DNA of 13,919 nucleotides from Bacteroidota bacterium. GTDB lineage: Bacteria; Bacteroidota; Bacteroidia; Bacteroidales; Rikenellaceae. Shown one piece after another: positions 7,491 to 13,919 of the stretch; position 1 is the stretch's first letter; each line of letters starts with the position of its first letter. Under the pieces are notes generated by a model. The model was not told the origin of the DNA, did not search any database, and saw nothing but the letters and a program-made list of their open reading frames with translations. The stretch spans positions 1-13,919 of the forward strand of contig JAEZTA010000169.1 in assembly GCA_023443765.1 (NCBI GenBank). The letters run 5' to 3'. Made by a program: the position numbers and the translations under genes.

Positions 7491-9383
7491 TTAACAGATT
7501 AGAAGAATCAGGATCGTGAGGCCCAGCGCGCCGCCGAGGAACCAGATGCAGTAACGCTGCACGCTGCCGCTCTGCATGTCGCGGATGAGGTAAGCCACGC
7601 CGTTCGTGCCCCAGGCGAGGAAATTCATGAAGCCGTCGACCACGTGGCGGTCAAACCACGCAATGGGTGTCGAGATGCAGGCGAAGATCACCCGGTGGGT
7701 GATGAACTGGTAGACCTCGTCGATGTAGAACCGGTGGTAAGCCGCCCGGTGCAGGCCGCTGAACGTCGCAGCCAGCTTGTCAGCCACGGGTTGCCGGTCG
7801 CGGGCATACATCCACGTCGCCAGTGCGATGGCCGCAGCGGCGACACAGAGGCTCACGGCGGCGACGCTCCGGTCGATATGGATCGCATAGGGCATGCCGT
7901 CGCTCGACACAAACTCGCCGAAGGGAATGAATCCGGCCACGCAGGTCACCACAGCGAGGAACACGAGCGGGAGGGTCATCGCCAGCGGCGCTTCGTGCGG
8001 CGTGTGGCGGGCATGCAGTTCGCGGTTCTCCGTGCCCCAGAAAATGCCGTAATAGAGGCGGAACATGTAGAAAGCCGTGAGGCCCGCAATGGCGGTCATC
8101 GCCCATCCCATCACGGGACTGAAAGCGAAGCAGGCCGTAAGGATTTCGTCCTTCGAGAAGAAACCGCTCAGGGGCCAGATACCCGCAATGGCGAGGCACG
8201 CCACGAGGAACGTCGCGTGGGTCAGCGGCATATAGCGGCGCAGGCCGCCCATGGCCGACATCTCGTTGGAGTGTACCGCATGGATGATACACCCCGCGCC
8301 GAGAAACAGCAGGGCCTTGAACATGGCGTGGGTGAAGAGGTGGAACATCGAGGCCATGTACCCCAGTCCGCCGGTGTGCGGATCAGCCGACGTGCAGACG
8401 CCGAGCGCCACGATCATGAAGCCGATCTGCGAAATGGTACTGAACGCCAGCACGCGTTTGATGTCGCTCTGCACGCAGGCCACGACCGCCGCATAGAGCG
8501 CCGTGAAGGCCCCGATATAGGCCGTCCAGTGCAGGACTTCGGGCGCATAGCCGATGAAGAGCGGGAACATCCGCGCCACGAGGTAGACGCCCGCCACGAC
8601 CATCGTCGCGGCATGAATCAGGGCCGACACGGGCGTGGGGCCTTCCATGGCGTCGGGCAGCCAGATGTGCAGCGGGAACATGGCGCTCTTGCCGGCGCCG
8701 CCGATGAACATCAGCCCCAGCGCCAGCGGGATCATCGTCCCGGCGGCCACCAGCAGGCTGGCCTCGGGCGTAAAGGAGAATGTCCCGGCGTAGTAGCCGT
8801 AGATCAGGATGCCGATCAAAAAGCCCAGGTCAGCGAAGCGCGTCACGATAAAGGCCTTCTTCGACGCGGCCACGGCCTCCTTCTTCGTATAGTAGAAGCC
8901 GATCAGCAGGTAGGAGCTGACGCCCACCAGTTCCCAGAACAGGTACATCTGGAAGATGTTGGTGGCGACGACCAGTCCGATCATACTCATCGTAAAGAGC
9001 GACAGGAAGGCGTAGTAGCGCTGGAAGCCCTGCTCGCCCTTCATGTAACCGAACGAATAGATGTGGACCATCAGCGAGACCGTGGAGATCACCACGAGCA
9101 TCATCACCGAGATCGGGTCGAGCAGGATGCCCAGGTCGATGTGCAGCGCACCGGCGATGGGCAGCCACACCGTGTTCCACGGCACGAGGGTCGGGAACAC
9201 GCCCGCGGCATCGCGCCCGGCGGTGAAGTATTCGAAAGCCGTGTAATAGCTCAACAGCGCCACGACGGCCAGCACCGTCGTACCGACGATGCCCGCCACG
9301 ACGGGACGCATTTTCATGCCCGCAAGCCCCAGCACGAGGAAGCTCACGAACGGCAGCAACAAAATCAGGATCGTATATTCCAT
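7491..9383 (-). CDS. nuoL: NADH-quinone oxidoreductase subunit L (distal antiporter-like)
   Basis: This is the distal proton-channel subunit of complex I; 630 residues, about 16 helices, with the long amphipathic lateral helix expected near residues 540-595 and a final membrane anchor ('WFLGGALGLTILILLIC') that clips onto NuoM/N. The functional chain is complete: E151 in 'LFWELVGVSSY' (TM5), D185 in 'TRFAD', K232 in 'GAGKSAMFPLHIW' (TM7), H257 in 'LIHAAT', K356 in 'AMFKALLF', and K411-D412 in 'GFFSKDEIL' (TM12). It follows nuoK by 22 bases, the widest gap in the operon, and precedes nuoM by 12. The ATG start gives a first membrane helix directly at residue 2, as usual in the family. Family membership is clear; the general Mrp/Hyf antiporter homologues are excluded by length, lateral helix and operon order. 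Confidence 0.97.
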   Translation of the reverse strand: MEYTILILLLPFVSFLVLGLAGMKMRPVVAGIVGTTVLAVVALLSYYTAFEYFTAGRDAAGVFPTLVPWNTVWLPIAGALHIDLGILLDPISVMMLVVISTVSLMVHIYSFGYMKGEQGFQRYYAFLSLFTMSMIGLVVATNIFQMYLFWELVGVSSYLLIGFYYTKKEAVAASKKAFIVTRFADLGFLIGILIYGYYAGTFSFTPEASLLVAAGTMIPLALGLMFIGGAGKSAMFPLHIWLPDAMEGPTPVSALIHAATMVVAGVYLVARMFPLFIGYAPEVLHWTAYIGAFTALYAAVVACVQSDIKRVLAFSTISQIGFMIVALGVCTSADPHTGGLGYMASMFHLFTHAMFKALLFLGAGCIIHAVHSNEMSAMGGLRRYMPLTHATFLVACLAIAGIWPLSGFFSKDEILTACFAFSPVMGWAMTAIAGLTAFYMFRLYYGIFWGTENRELHARHTPHEAPLAMTLPLVFLAVVTCVAGFIPFGEFVSSDGMPYAIHIDRSVAAVSLCVAAAAIALATWMYARDRQPVADKLAATFSGLHRAAYHRFYIDEVYQFITHRVIFACISTPIAWFDRHVVDGFMNFLAWGTNGVAYLIRDMQSGSVQRYCIWFLGGALGLTILILLIC

Positions 9384-9405
9384 AGAATGTCGTTTTTTCG
9401 GGCCG

Positions 9406-9714
9406 TTACCACTTCATTTCCCGCAAGCTCTTGGCTCCGATGTTGCGGATGTTGCGGTAGATATTGATGATGATGGCGATAGCCACGGCGGTTTCCGCGG
9501 CGCTGATTCCGATGGCGAAAAGGGTGAAAAAGAACCCTTCGAGCTGCTCGGGGAAGAGGAAGCGGTTGAAGACCACGAAGTTGATGTCCACCGAATTGAG
9601 GATCAACTCGACGGAGATCAGCATCGCCAGCAGGTTGCGGCGCGTGACGAATCCGTAGATGCCCACGAACATCATGATCGTGGAGACAACGAGGTAGTAT
9701 TCCATGTGTATCAT
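9406..9714 (-). CDS. nuoK: NADH-quinone oxidoreductase subunit K
   Basis: This small three-helix membrane subunit lies between NuoJ/A and NuoN and carries two membrane glutamates essential for coupling. The 102 residues match the family (about 100). E36 in 'MLISVELILN' falls at the same number as in E. coli NuoK, and the second glutamate is E74 in 'SAAETAVAIA', two residues later than E. coli E72 because the loop between helices is slightly longer. Two starts are possible: the chosen ATG (9712-9714), giving MIHMEYY..., and a second ATG three codons later. I keep the first because E36 then aligns with the family numbering and the N-terminus resembles 'MIP' starts in homologues. It follows the nuoJ stop by 12 bases. 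Confidence 0.95.
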   Translation of the reverse strand: MIHMEYYLVVSTIMMFVGIYGFVTRRNLLAMLISVELILNSVDINFVVFNRFLFPEQLEGFFFTLFAIGISAAETAVAIAIIINIYRNIRNIGAKSLREMKW

Positions 9715-9726
9715 AGTCGTACTTTT

Positions 9727-10236
9727 TTAGCGTTTGCGGGCGATGAGGATACCGCCGACGATGCAGGCCAGCAGCAGGATGCTGATGACCTCGAAAGGCA
9801 GTATGTAACCGAATTTTTCGCTGCTCATCAGCGCATGGCCGATGGTGCGCACATCCAGCTCTCCGTGCTCGAAGTGCGACGGCAGGAAGTTGTGGCTGAG
9901 CGTTATCCAGAGGCAGATGCCGAGGCTGGCCAGCGTAGCGGCCAGTCCCACGAAAAGTTTATACCCTTTCAGGTCCTCGGTCTTGTCGCCCTGGCTCGAT
10001 GTCAGCAGGATCGAGAAGACGTACAACACCGTGATACCGCCGGCGTAGATCAGCAACTGCACCGCTCCGAGGAACGAGTAGTTAAGCTGGAAGTAGATGC
10101 CCGCCGTGCCGAACAGGACGAACAACAGGTAGGTCGCAGCGCGCAGGATGCGTCTGGTCGTCACAGCGAGGATCGCGCTGACGCCGATGAACAGCGCCAG
10201 GATGACGAATACGATCAGTTCGAGTGTTATCTCCAT
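9727..10236 (-). CDS. nuoJ: NADH-quinone oxidoreductase subunit J
   Basis: This five-helix membrane subunit of complex I packs against NuoA, K and H; its third helix contains a pi-bulge that changes shape during coupling. The 169 residues fit the family. The recognisable core is residues 55-78, 'FLGAVQLLIYAGGI' running into 'TVLYVFSILL', matching the conserved 'VQxxxYAGxIxVLxVF' helix with its Tyr-Ala-Gly. A variable soluble loop (about 80-95 and 112-135) and a final helix ending in a short basic tail ('ARKR') complete it. It starts 3 bases after the nuoI stop, so it is probably translationally coupled to it. Confidence 0.94.
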   Translation of the reverse strand: MEITLELIVFVILALFIGVSAILAVTTRRILRAATYLLFVLFGTAGIYFQLNYSFLGAVQLLIYAGGITVLYVFSILLTSSQGDKTEDLKGYKLFVGLAATLASLGICLWITLSHNFLPSHFEHGELDVRTIGHALMSSEKFGYILPFEVISILLLACIVGGILIARKR

Positions 10237-10239
10237 GGC

Positions 10240-10680
10240 TTAGCGTTTGTTGAGTTGTTTGACGAGTTTCTCCCGCGTGTAGACCGCATGCTCGAAATCG
10301 GTCGAGAAGCGGATCGCGTTGGTCGGGCAGGCGTTGACGCACAGGTGGCAGAACATGCACGCCCCCAGGTCGTACTCGTAGAGCGCCAGCCGTTTTTTGC
10401 TCTTGCCAGTCTCGGGATCGGTGACCATCTCGGTCGTGATGCGGATGGTTCCGTTGGGGCACGCCGACTGGCAGAGTCCGCAGGCGATGCACTTGTTGTT
10501 GCCTTCGGCATCGTGGGGCATCGTCAGCTCGCCGCAGAAGCGGTCGAACATCTTCAGCGTGGCCCGGTTCTCGGGGTATTGCTCGGTAACCTTCGGAGTG
10601 AAAAACTCTTTCAGCGTGACCTTCATGCCGGTCATCAGGGTTCCCACGCCGTGAAACAGACCTTTGATATAGCTACTCAT
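10240..10680 (-). CDS. nuoI: NADH-quinone oxidoreductase subunit I, 2x[4Fe-4S] ferredoxin-like
   Basis: This peripheral-arm subunit holds clusters N6a and N6b, which pass electrons to N2 in NuoB. The 146 residues start with an amphipathic helix (about 3-28) that lies on the membrane in this family. Two ferredoxin motifs of type CxxCxxCxxxCP follow: C64, C67, C70 and C74, then C108, C111, C114 and C118. As usual in the fold, the fourth cysteine of each motif probably ligates the other cluster. All eight ligands are present. An extra cysteine (C49, 'RFCGEL') sits where many homologues have Arg; it has no assigned role. The gene starts 2 bases after the nuoH stop and ends 3 before nuoJ. The order H-I is canonical. 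Confidence 0.96.
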   Translation of the reverse strand: MSSYIKGLFHGVGTLMTGMKVTLKEFFTPKVTEQYPENRATLKMFDRFCGELTMPHDAEGNNKCIACGLCQSACPNGTIRITTEMVTDPETGKSKKRLALYEYDLGACMFCHLCVNACPTNAIRFSTDFEHAVYTREKLVKQLNKR

Positions 10681-10682
10681 AA

Positions 10683-11759
10683 CTAAAAATGCAGTTTAAA
10701 GACGACGACTATGACCATCAGCAGCAGGTTGGCAAGGCCGATGGGAACGAGGTATTTCCATTCGAGCGTCAGGATCTGGTCAATCCTCAGACGCGGGAAG
10801 GTCCACTTGATCCACATGAGCAGCCACACCACGAAGAAAGCCTTGCCGAAGAACCACACGAATCCCGGAATGTAGTCCATCACCGTGTTGAAGCCCTCCC
10901 AGCCCGAGATGTGCAGCGGCATCCAGCCTCCGAGGAAGATGGTGGCGGCGACGCCCGCGATGATGAACAGGTTGACGAACTCGGCGACGTAGAACAGGCC
11001 GAAGTGCATGCCCGAGTACTCGGTATGGTAACCTGCCGTAAGCTCCGACTCGGCCTCCGGGAGGTCGAACGGGCCGCGGTTGACCTCGGCATTACCCGCA
11101 ATGAGGTAGATGACGAAGGCGATGAGCGCCGGGATGTGTCCCTTGAAAAGGAACCAGCCGTCGGCCTGCCGGGCTACGATCTCGGAGAACTGCATGGTGT
11201 CGGTCAGCACGATGATCGTGAGAATCGAGAGGCCGATGGAGAGTTCATACGAAATCATCTGGGCGCCGCTTCGCATGGCGCCGATGAGCGAATACTTGTT
11301 GTTGGAGCTCCATCCGGCCAGCAGGATGCCCACCACGCCGATCGACGAGGCGGCCATCATGAAGAAGACGCCCACGTTGAAGTCCAGCACCTCCAGCCCT
11401 TTGCTCACCGGCAGGCAGGCGAAGGCCAGCACCGACGCCAGGATGACGATGTAGGGCGCAAGGTTGTAGAGGAACTTATCCGAATGGCGGATGGTGATGA
11501 TCTCCTTGGTGAGCATCTTGAACACGTCGCAGATGACCTGCACCGTACCCCACGGGCCTACGCGCATCGGGCCGAGGCGGCACTGGAAGGCCGCGCAGAC
11601 CTTGCGTTCCATGAAGATCATCAGGATGGCGATCACGGTGTACATCAGCAGCAGGCAGACGCCGACGATCACGCATTCGACGAAAACAGCCAGTCCGAGG
11701 GGCATGAATGAAGTCAGCAACCCGTGGACCCAGCTCGTAATTATTGAGAAATCGAACAT
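10683..11759 (-). CDS. nuoH: NADH-quinone oxidoreductase subunit H (quinone-channel membrane subunit)
   Basis: NuoH anchors the peripheral arm and forms much of the quinone chamber with NuoB and NuoD, linking redox chemistry to the membrane proton path. The 358 residues form about 8-9 helices, at the long end of normal. Hallmarks are 'MERKV' (50-54), followed by 'FQCRLGPMRVGPWG' (58-71), 'GWSSNNKYSLIGAMRS' (149-164) followed by 'MISYEL', and the acidic loop 'NRGPFDLPEAESEL' (227-240) followed by 'GYHTEYSGM', which lines the quinone and E-channel region. The ATG start lies 20 bases after the nuoCD stop. The canonical operon has nuoE, nuoF and nuoG between nuoD and nuoH; here nothing lies between them. 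Confidence 0.97.
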   Translation of the reverse strand: MFDFSIITSWVHGLLTSFMPLGLAVFVECVIVGVCLLLMYTVIAILMIFMERKVCAAFQCRLGPMRVGPWGTVQVICDVFKMLTKEIITIRHSDKFLYNLAPYIVILASVLAFACLPVSKGLEVLDFNVGVFFMMAASSIGVVGILLAGWSSNNKYSLIGAMRSGAQMISYELSIGLSILTIIVLTDTMQFSEIVARQADGWFLFKGHIPALIAFVIYLIAGNAEVNRGPFDLPEAESELTAGYHTEYSGMHFGLFYVAEFVNLFIIAGVAATIFLGGWMPLHISGWEGFNTVMDYIPGFVWFFGKAFFVVWLLMWIKWTFPRLRIDQILTLEWKYLVPIGLANLLLMVIVVVFKLHF

Positions 11760-11779
11760 AATATCGTGTTTTGTATGAA

Positions 11780-13393
11780 CTAACGGTCAATATCCGGAAC
11801 CACGTAGTCGAGCGTGCCGCCGATGGCGATCAGGTCGGCGATCTTCGTTCCCCGGGCGATGGTTTCCAGGCAGGCTACCAGCGGCAGACCCGTCGAACGG
11901 AACTTCACACGGTAGGGGGATTTGTCGCCCCGGCTCTCGATGAAGACGCCGAATTCGCCGCGGCTCCCCTCGACGGCGGCGTAGTAGCTGCCCTCGGGAA
12001 TGCGGATCACGGGTTTCATCTTCTGCTGGTATTCGCCTTCGGGAATGTTGTCGATCAACTGTTCGATGATGCGCAGGCTCTGCTCGATCTCCTTCATGCG
12101 GACCATGTAGCGGGCAAAGCAGTCGCCTTCGGTGAAGAGCACCTCCTCGAAGTCCACCTTGCCGTAAGCGGCGTAGGGATGGCGCTTGCGCACGTCGCAG
12201 GCCCAACCCGCCGCGCGGCCCGTGCCGCCCGTGGCGCCGAACGAGATAGCGTCCTCGCGCGTCAGCACGCCCGTACCTTTCAGACGCTCCTGCGCAATGA
12301 CGTTGCTGGTGAAAATCTCGTGGTACTCGCGCAGCATCGGGCGCATGTAGGTGATGAACTCCTTGACCTTGCGCACGAAGTCGGGATGGATGTCGGCCTG
12401 CACGCCGCCGATGGTGTTGTAGGTCTGGATCAGGCGGCCTCCGGTGGTCTGTTCCAGGATGTCGAGCACCTTCTCGCGGTCGCGGAAGCCATAGAAAAAG
12501 GCCGTCAGCGCACCCATATCCATGCAGAGGCAGGCGAAGAACAGCAGGTGCGAGTCGATACGCTGCAACTCGTCCATGATCGTACGGATGTACTGCACGC
12601 GCTCCGACACCTCGACGCCCAGCCCCTTCTCGATACACATGCAGAGCGCATGGCGGTTCTGCGAAGCCCCGAGGTAGTCGAGGCGGTCGGTCAGGCCCAG
12701 CGTCTGGGGATAGGTCAGTTCCTCGCACATCTTTTCGATGCCGCGGTGAATGTAGCCGCAGTGCACGTCGAGCTTCTTGATGATCTCGCCTTCGAGCGAC
12801 ACGCGGAAACGCAGCACGCCGTGCGTCGCCGGGTGCTGGGGACCGACGTTGATGACGTATTCCTCCTCCTCGAAAAGCACGTTGCGGCCGCGGATGAAGC
12901 TGCCGTCGGATTGCAGTTCGAAGGTCGGGGCGCTGTCTTTCGACACCTCGTTGCTCATGCGCAGGGGGTTCTGCGCCGGGTCGTAATCCTTGCGCAGGGG
13001 GTATCCCACCCAGTCGTCGCGCAGGTACAGGCGGCGCATGTCGGGATGGTTCAGGAAGCGGATGCCGAAAAAGTCGAACGCCTCGCGCTCGTTCAGTTCG
13101 GCGGTCTTCCACAGGTCGCACACCGAAGGCAGCACGGGACGCTCCCGCTCGGGGGTCAGCGTCCGCACCACGACATTCTCGCCCGTCGAGGTCGCTTCGA
13201 GGTGGTAAACCACGCCGAAACCCTCCTCGCCCCAGTCCATGCCGGTCAGGCTGCGCAGGAAATCGAAACCTTCGGCTTTCAGGCGTTCGGCCAGGCCGCG
13301 GAAAGCCTCCGCAGGCACGGTGAACATCCCCTCGCCGGCCTCCGACCACACGGCGGCAGGTTCCCAGGCCATTATTTTATCTGTCAGGGTCAT
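11780..13393 (-). CDS. nuoCD: Fused NADH-quinone oxidoreductase subunit C/D
   Basis: This single 537-residue protein joins two peripheral-arm subunits. The NuoC part (about 1-145) carries the 30-kDa signature 'NEREAFDFFGIRF' followed by 'RRLYLRDDW' and 'GYPLRKDY' (101-137). A linker of about 35 residues leads to the NuoD part (about 178-537), with 'VGPQHPATHG' (183-192), 'GYIHRGIEK' and a C-terminus of the form 'TLDYVVPDIDR'. NuoD binds quinone between H191 (second His of HPATH) and Y240 (of 'TDRLDY'), the pair known from structural work on the Thermus and Yarrowia enzymes; both are present. Fusion of C and D also occurs in E. coli. The start ATG overlaps the nuoB stop by four bases (ATGA), so the two are probably translationally coupled. 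nuoH follows directly. Confidence 0.97.
   Translation of the reverse strand: MTLTDKIMAWEPAAVWSEAGEGMFTVPAEAFRGLAERLKAEGFDFLRSLTGMDWGEEGFGVVYHLEATSTGENVVVRTLTPERERPVLPSVCDLWKTAELNEREAFDFFGIRFLNHPDMRRLYLRDDWVGYPLRKDYDPAQNPLRMSNEVSKDSAPTFELQSDGSFIRGRNVLFEEEEYVINVGPQHPATHGVLRFRVSLEGEIIKKLDVHCGYIHRGIEKMCEELTYPQTLGLTDRLDYLGASQNRHALCMCIEKGLGVEVSERVQYIRTIMDELQRIDSHLLFFACLCMDMGALTAFFYGFRDREKVLDILEQTTGGRLIQTYNTIGGVQADIHPDFVRKVKEFITYMRPMLREYHEIFTSNVIAQERLKGTGVLTREDAISFGATGGTGRAAGWACDVRKRHPYAAYGKVDFEEVLFTEGDCFARYMVRMKEIEQSLRIIEQLIDNIPEGEYQQKMKPVIRIPEGSYYAAVEGSRGEFGVFIESRGDKSPYRVKFRSTGLPLVACLETIARGTKIADLIAIGGTLDYVVPDIDR
13390..13393 (-). promoter_or_regulatory. ATGA stop-start overlap coupling nuoB and nuoCD
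   Basis: On the minus strand the nuoCD ATG shares its last two bases with the nuoB TGA. Such overlaps let a terminating ribosome restart directly, which would help keep NuoB and NuoCD, direct neighbours around the quinone site, in equal amounts. The effect on translation is inferred from the arrangement. Confidence 0.7.
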
Positions 13394-13919
13394 AATTCTC
13401 GTTTTTCTTCTTCGTCCACATTCAAATCGTTCTGTTCCGCCGTCAGGTCGCGCCGAAGGAGTTCTTCATACTCCTTCTGGTCGATCTGCCGGTTCACGCC
13501 GCCGAAGAAACGCTGCAATTTCACCTTGCGCTGAAGCTGCATCAGGCCGTAAAGCATCGCCTCGGGACGCGGCGGGCATCCGGGGATATAGACATCGACG
13601 GGCAGGATCTTATCCACGCCGTTGACCACATGGTACGACTTCTTGAACGGACCTCCGCTGATGGCGCAGCCACCCACGGCGATCACATATTTGGGGTCGG
13701 CCATCTGGTCGTAGAGGCGTTTGAGCACCGGAGCCATCTTGTGGGTGATGGTTCCGGCGACCATGATGAAGTCGGCCTGCCGCGGGGAGGCGCGGGCCAC
13801 TTCGAACCCGAACCGGGCGAAATCGTAGCGCGCGGCGCCGACGGCCATGAACTCGATGCCGCAGCAGCTCGTGGCGAACGTCAGGGGCCAGAGGCTGTTG
13901 CTGCGGCCCCACTCGATCA
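13390..13919 (-). CDS. nuoB: NADH-quinone oxidoreductase subunit B, cluster N2 (5' partial)
   Basis: NuoB carries the terminal [4Fe-4S] cluster N2 that reduces quinone at the interface with NuoD and NuoH. The frame is open to the right edge, so the N-terminus is cut off; the first complete codon is at 13917-13915. The tandem Cys-Cys of 'TSCCGIEFM' (codons at 13861-13866), the Cys of 'VGGCAISGG' and the Cys of 'PGCPPRPEA' give all four N2 ligands. The ATG at 13846-13848 is an internal Met just after the Cys pair, so starting there would lose two ligands. The C-terminus extends into a charged, acid-rich tail of about 32 residues after the conserved fold. nuoA and the operon promoter should lie beyond the window. 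Confidence 0.97.
   Translation of the reverse strand, partial: IEWGRSNSLWPLTFATSCCGIEFMAVGAARYDFARFGFEVARASPRQADFIMVAGTITHKMAPVLKRLYDQMADPKYVIAVGGCAISGGPFKKSYHVVNGVDKILPVDVYIPGCPPRPEAMLYGLMQLQRKVKLQRFFGGVNRQIDQKEYEELLRRDLTAEQNDLNVDEEEKREL

Noticed and set aside
9703..9705. Second ATG as the nuoK start
   Set aside because: It is possible, but the upstream ATG keeps the conserved glutamate at residue 36 as in E. coli and gives the usual length.
4508..13534. Very long open frames on the + strand opposite nuoN, nuoM, nuoL, nuoJ/I, nuoH and nuoCD
   Set aside because: They mirror the codon structure of well-identified membrane proteins and translate into low-complexity His/Gln/Arg/Asp-rich sequence. 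Their ends follow the nuo gene borders.
13846..13848. ATG as a nuoB start
   Set aside because: It lies after the Cys-Cys pair that ligates cluster N2; the frame continues upstream to the window edge with typical NuoB sequence.

Overview
The window comes from a GC-rich member of the Bacteroidota. I infer an Alistipes/Rikenellaceae-like gut bacterium, from high GC combined with Bacteroidota-type gene content: complex I without a visible NADH module, a fused NuoCD, a secreted dipeptidyl peptidase IV and a GH73-LysM cell-wall enzyme. Start codons lack clear Shine-Dalgarno sequences, which also fits the phylum. The genus is a guess; the phylum is fairly secure.

Layout, left to right. (1) Bases 1-1464, + strand: the 3' part of a peptidoglycan glucosaminidase with two C-terminal LysM repeats, followed 11 bases later by a 228-residue soluble protein of unknown function. 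(2) Bases 1465-1638: a 174-base gap with small hairpins and an inverted repeat, possibly a dispersed intergenic element. (3) Bases 1639-3774, + strand: an exported S9B dipeptidyl peptidase IV with a complete set of catalytic residues and a TTG start. (4) Bases 3775-3989: a 215-base gap with a chain of GC-rich hairpins and no recognised RNA family. (5) Bases 3990-4463, + strand: a short O6-alkylguanine-DNA alkyltransferase. (6) Bases 4464-4558: a convergent gap with a strong intrinsic terminator oriented for the minus strand.

(7) Bases 4559-13919, minus strand: a respiratory complex I operon, read from the right edge as nuoB (5' end cut off), nuoCD (fused), nuoH, nuoI, nuoJ, nuoK, nuoL, nuoM, nuoN. 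Spacing runs from a 4-base ATGA overlap to 22 bases, so the genes are almost certainly one transcript. nuoA and the promoter should lie beyond the right edge.

NuoB, NuoCD and NuoI form the iron-sulfur/quinone-binding arm, NuoH and NuoJ/K the membrane link, and NuoL/M/N the three antiporter-like proton channels. No nuoE, nuoF or nuoG lies between nuoCD and nuoH, where the canonical operon has them. The encoded machine therefore has no visible flavin/NADH-oxidising module, and its electron donor cannot be read from this window. The most unusual residue-level feature is in NuoM: the membrane lysine conserved in TM7 of the antiporter-like subunits is replaced by leucine (L223), while NuoL and NuoN keep theirs.

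No mobile element, CRISPR array, tRNA or rRNA is visible. Apart from complex I with an open question about its electron donor and NuoM channel, this looks like core-genome sequence, and I do not see a new defence or mobile system.
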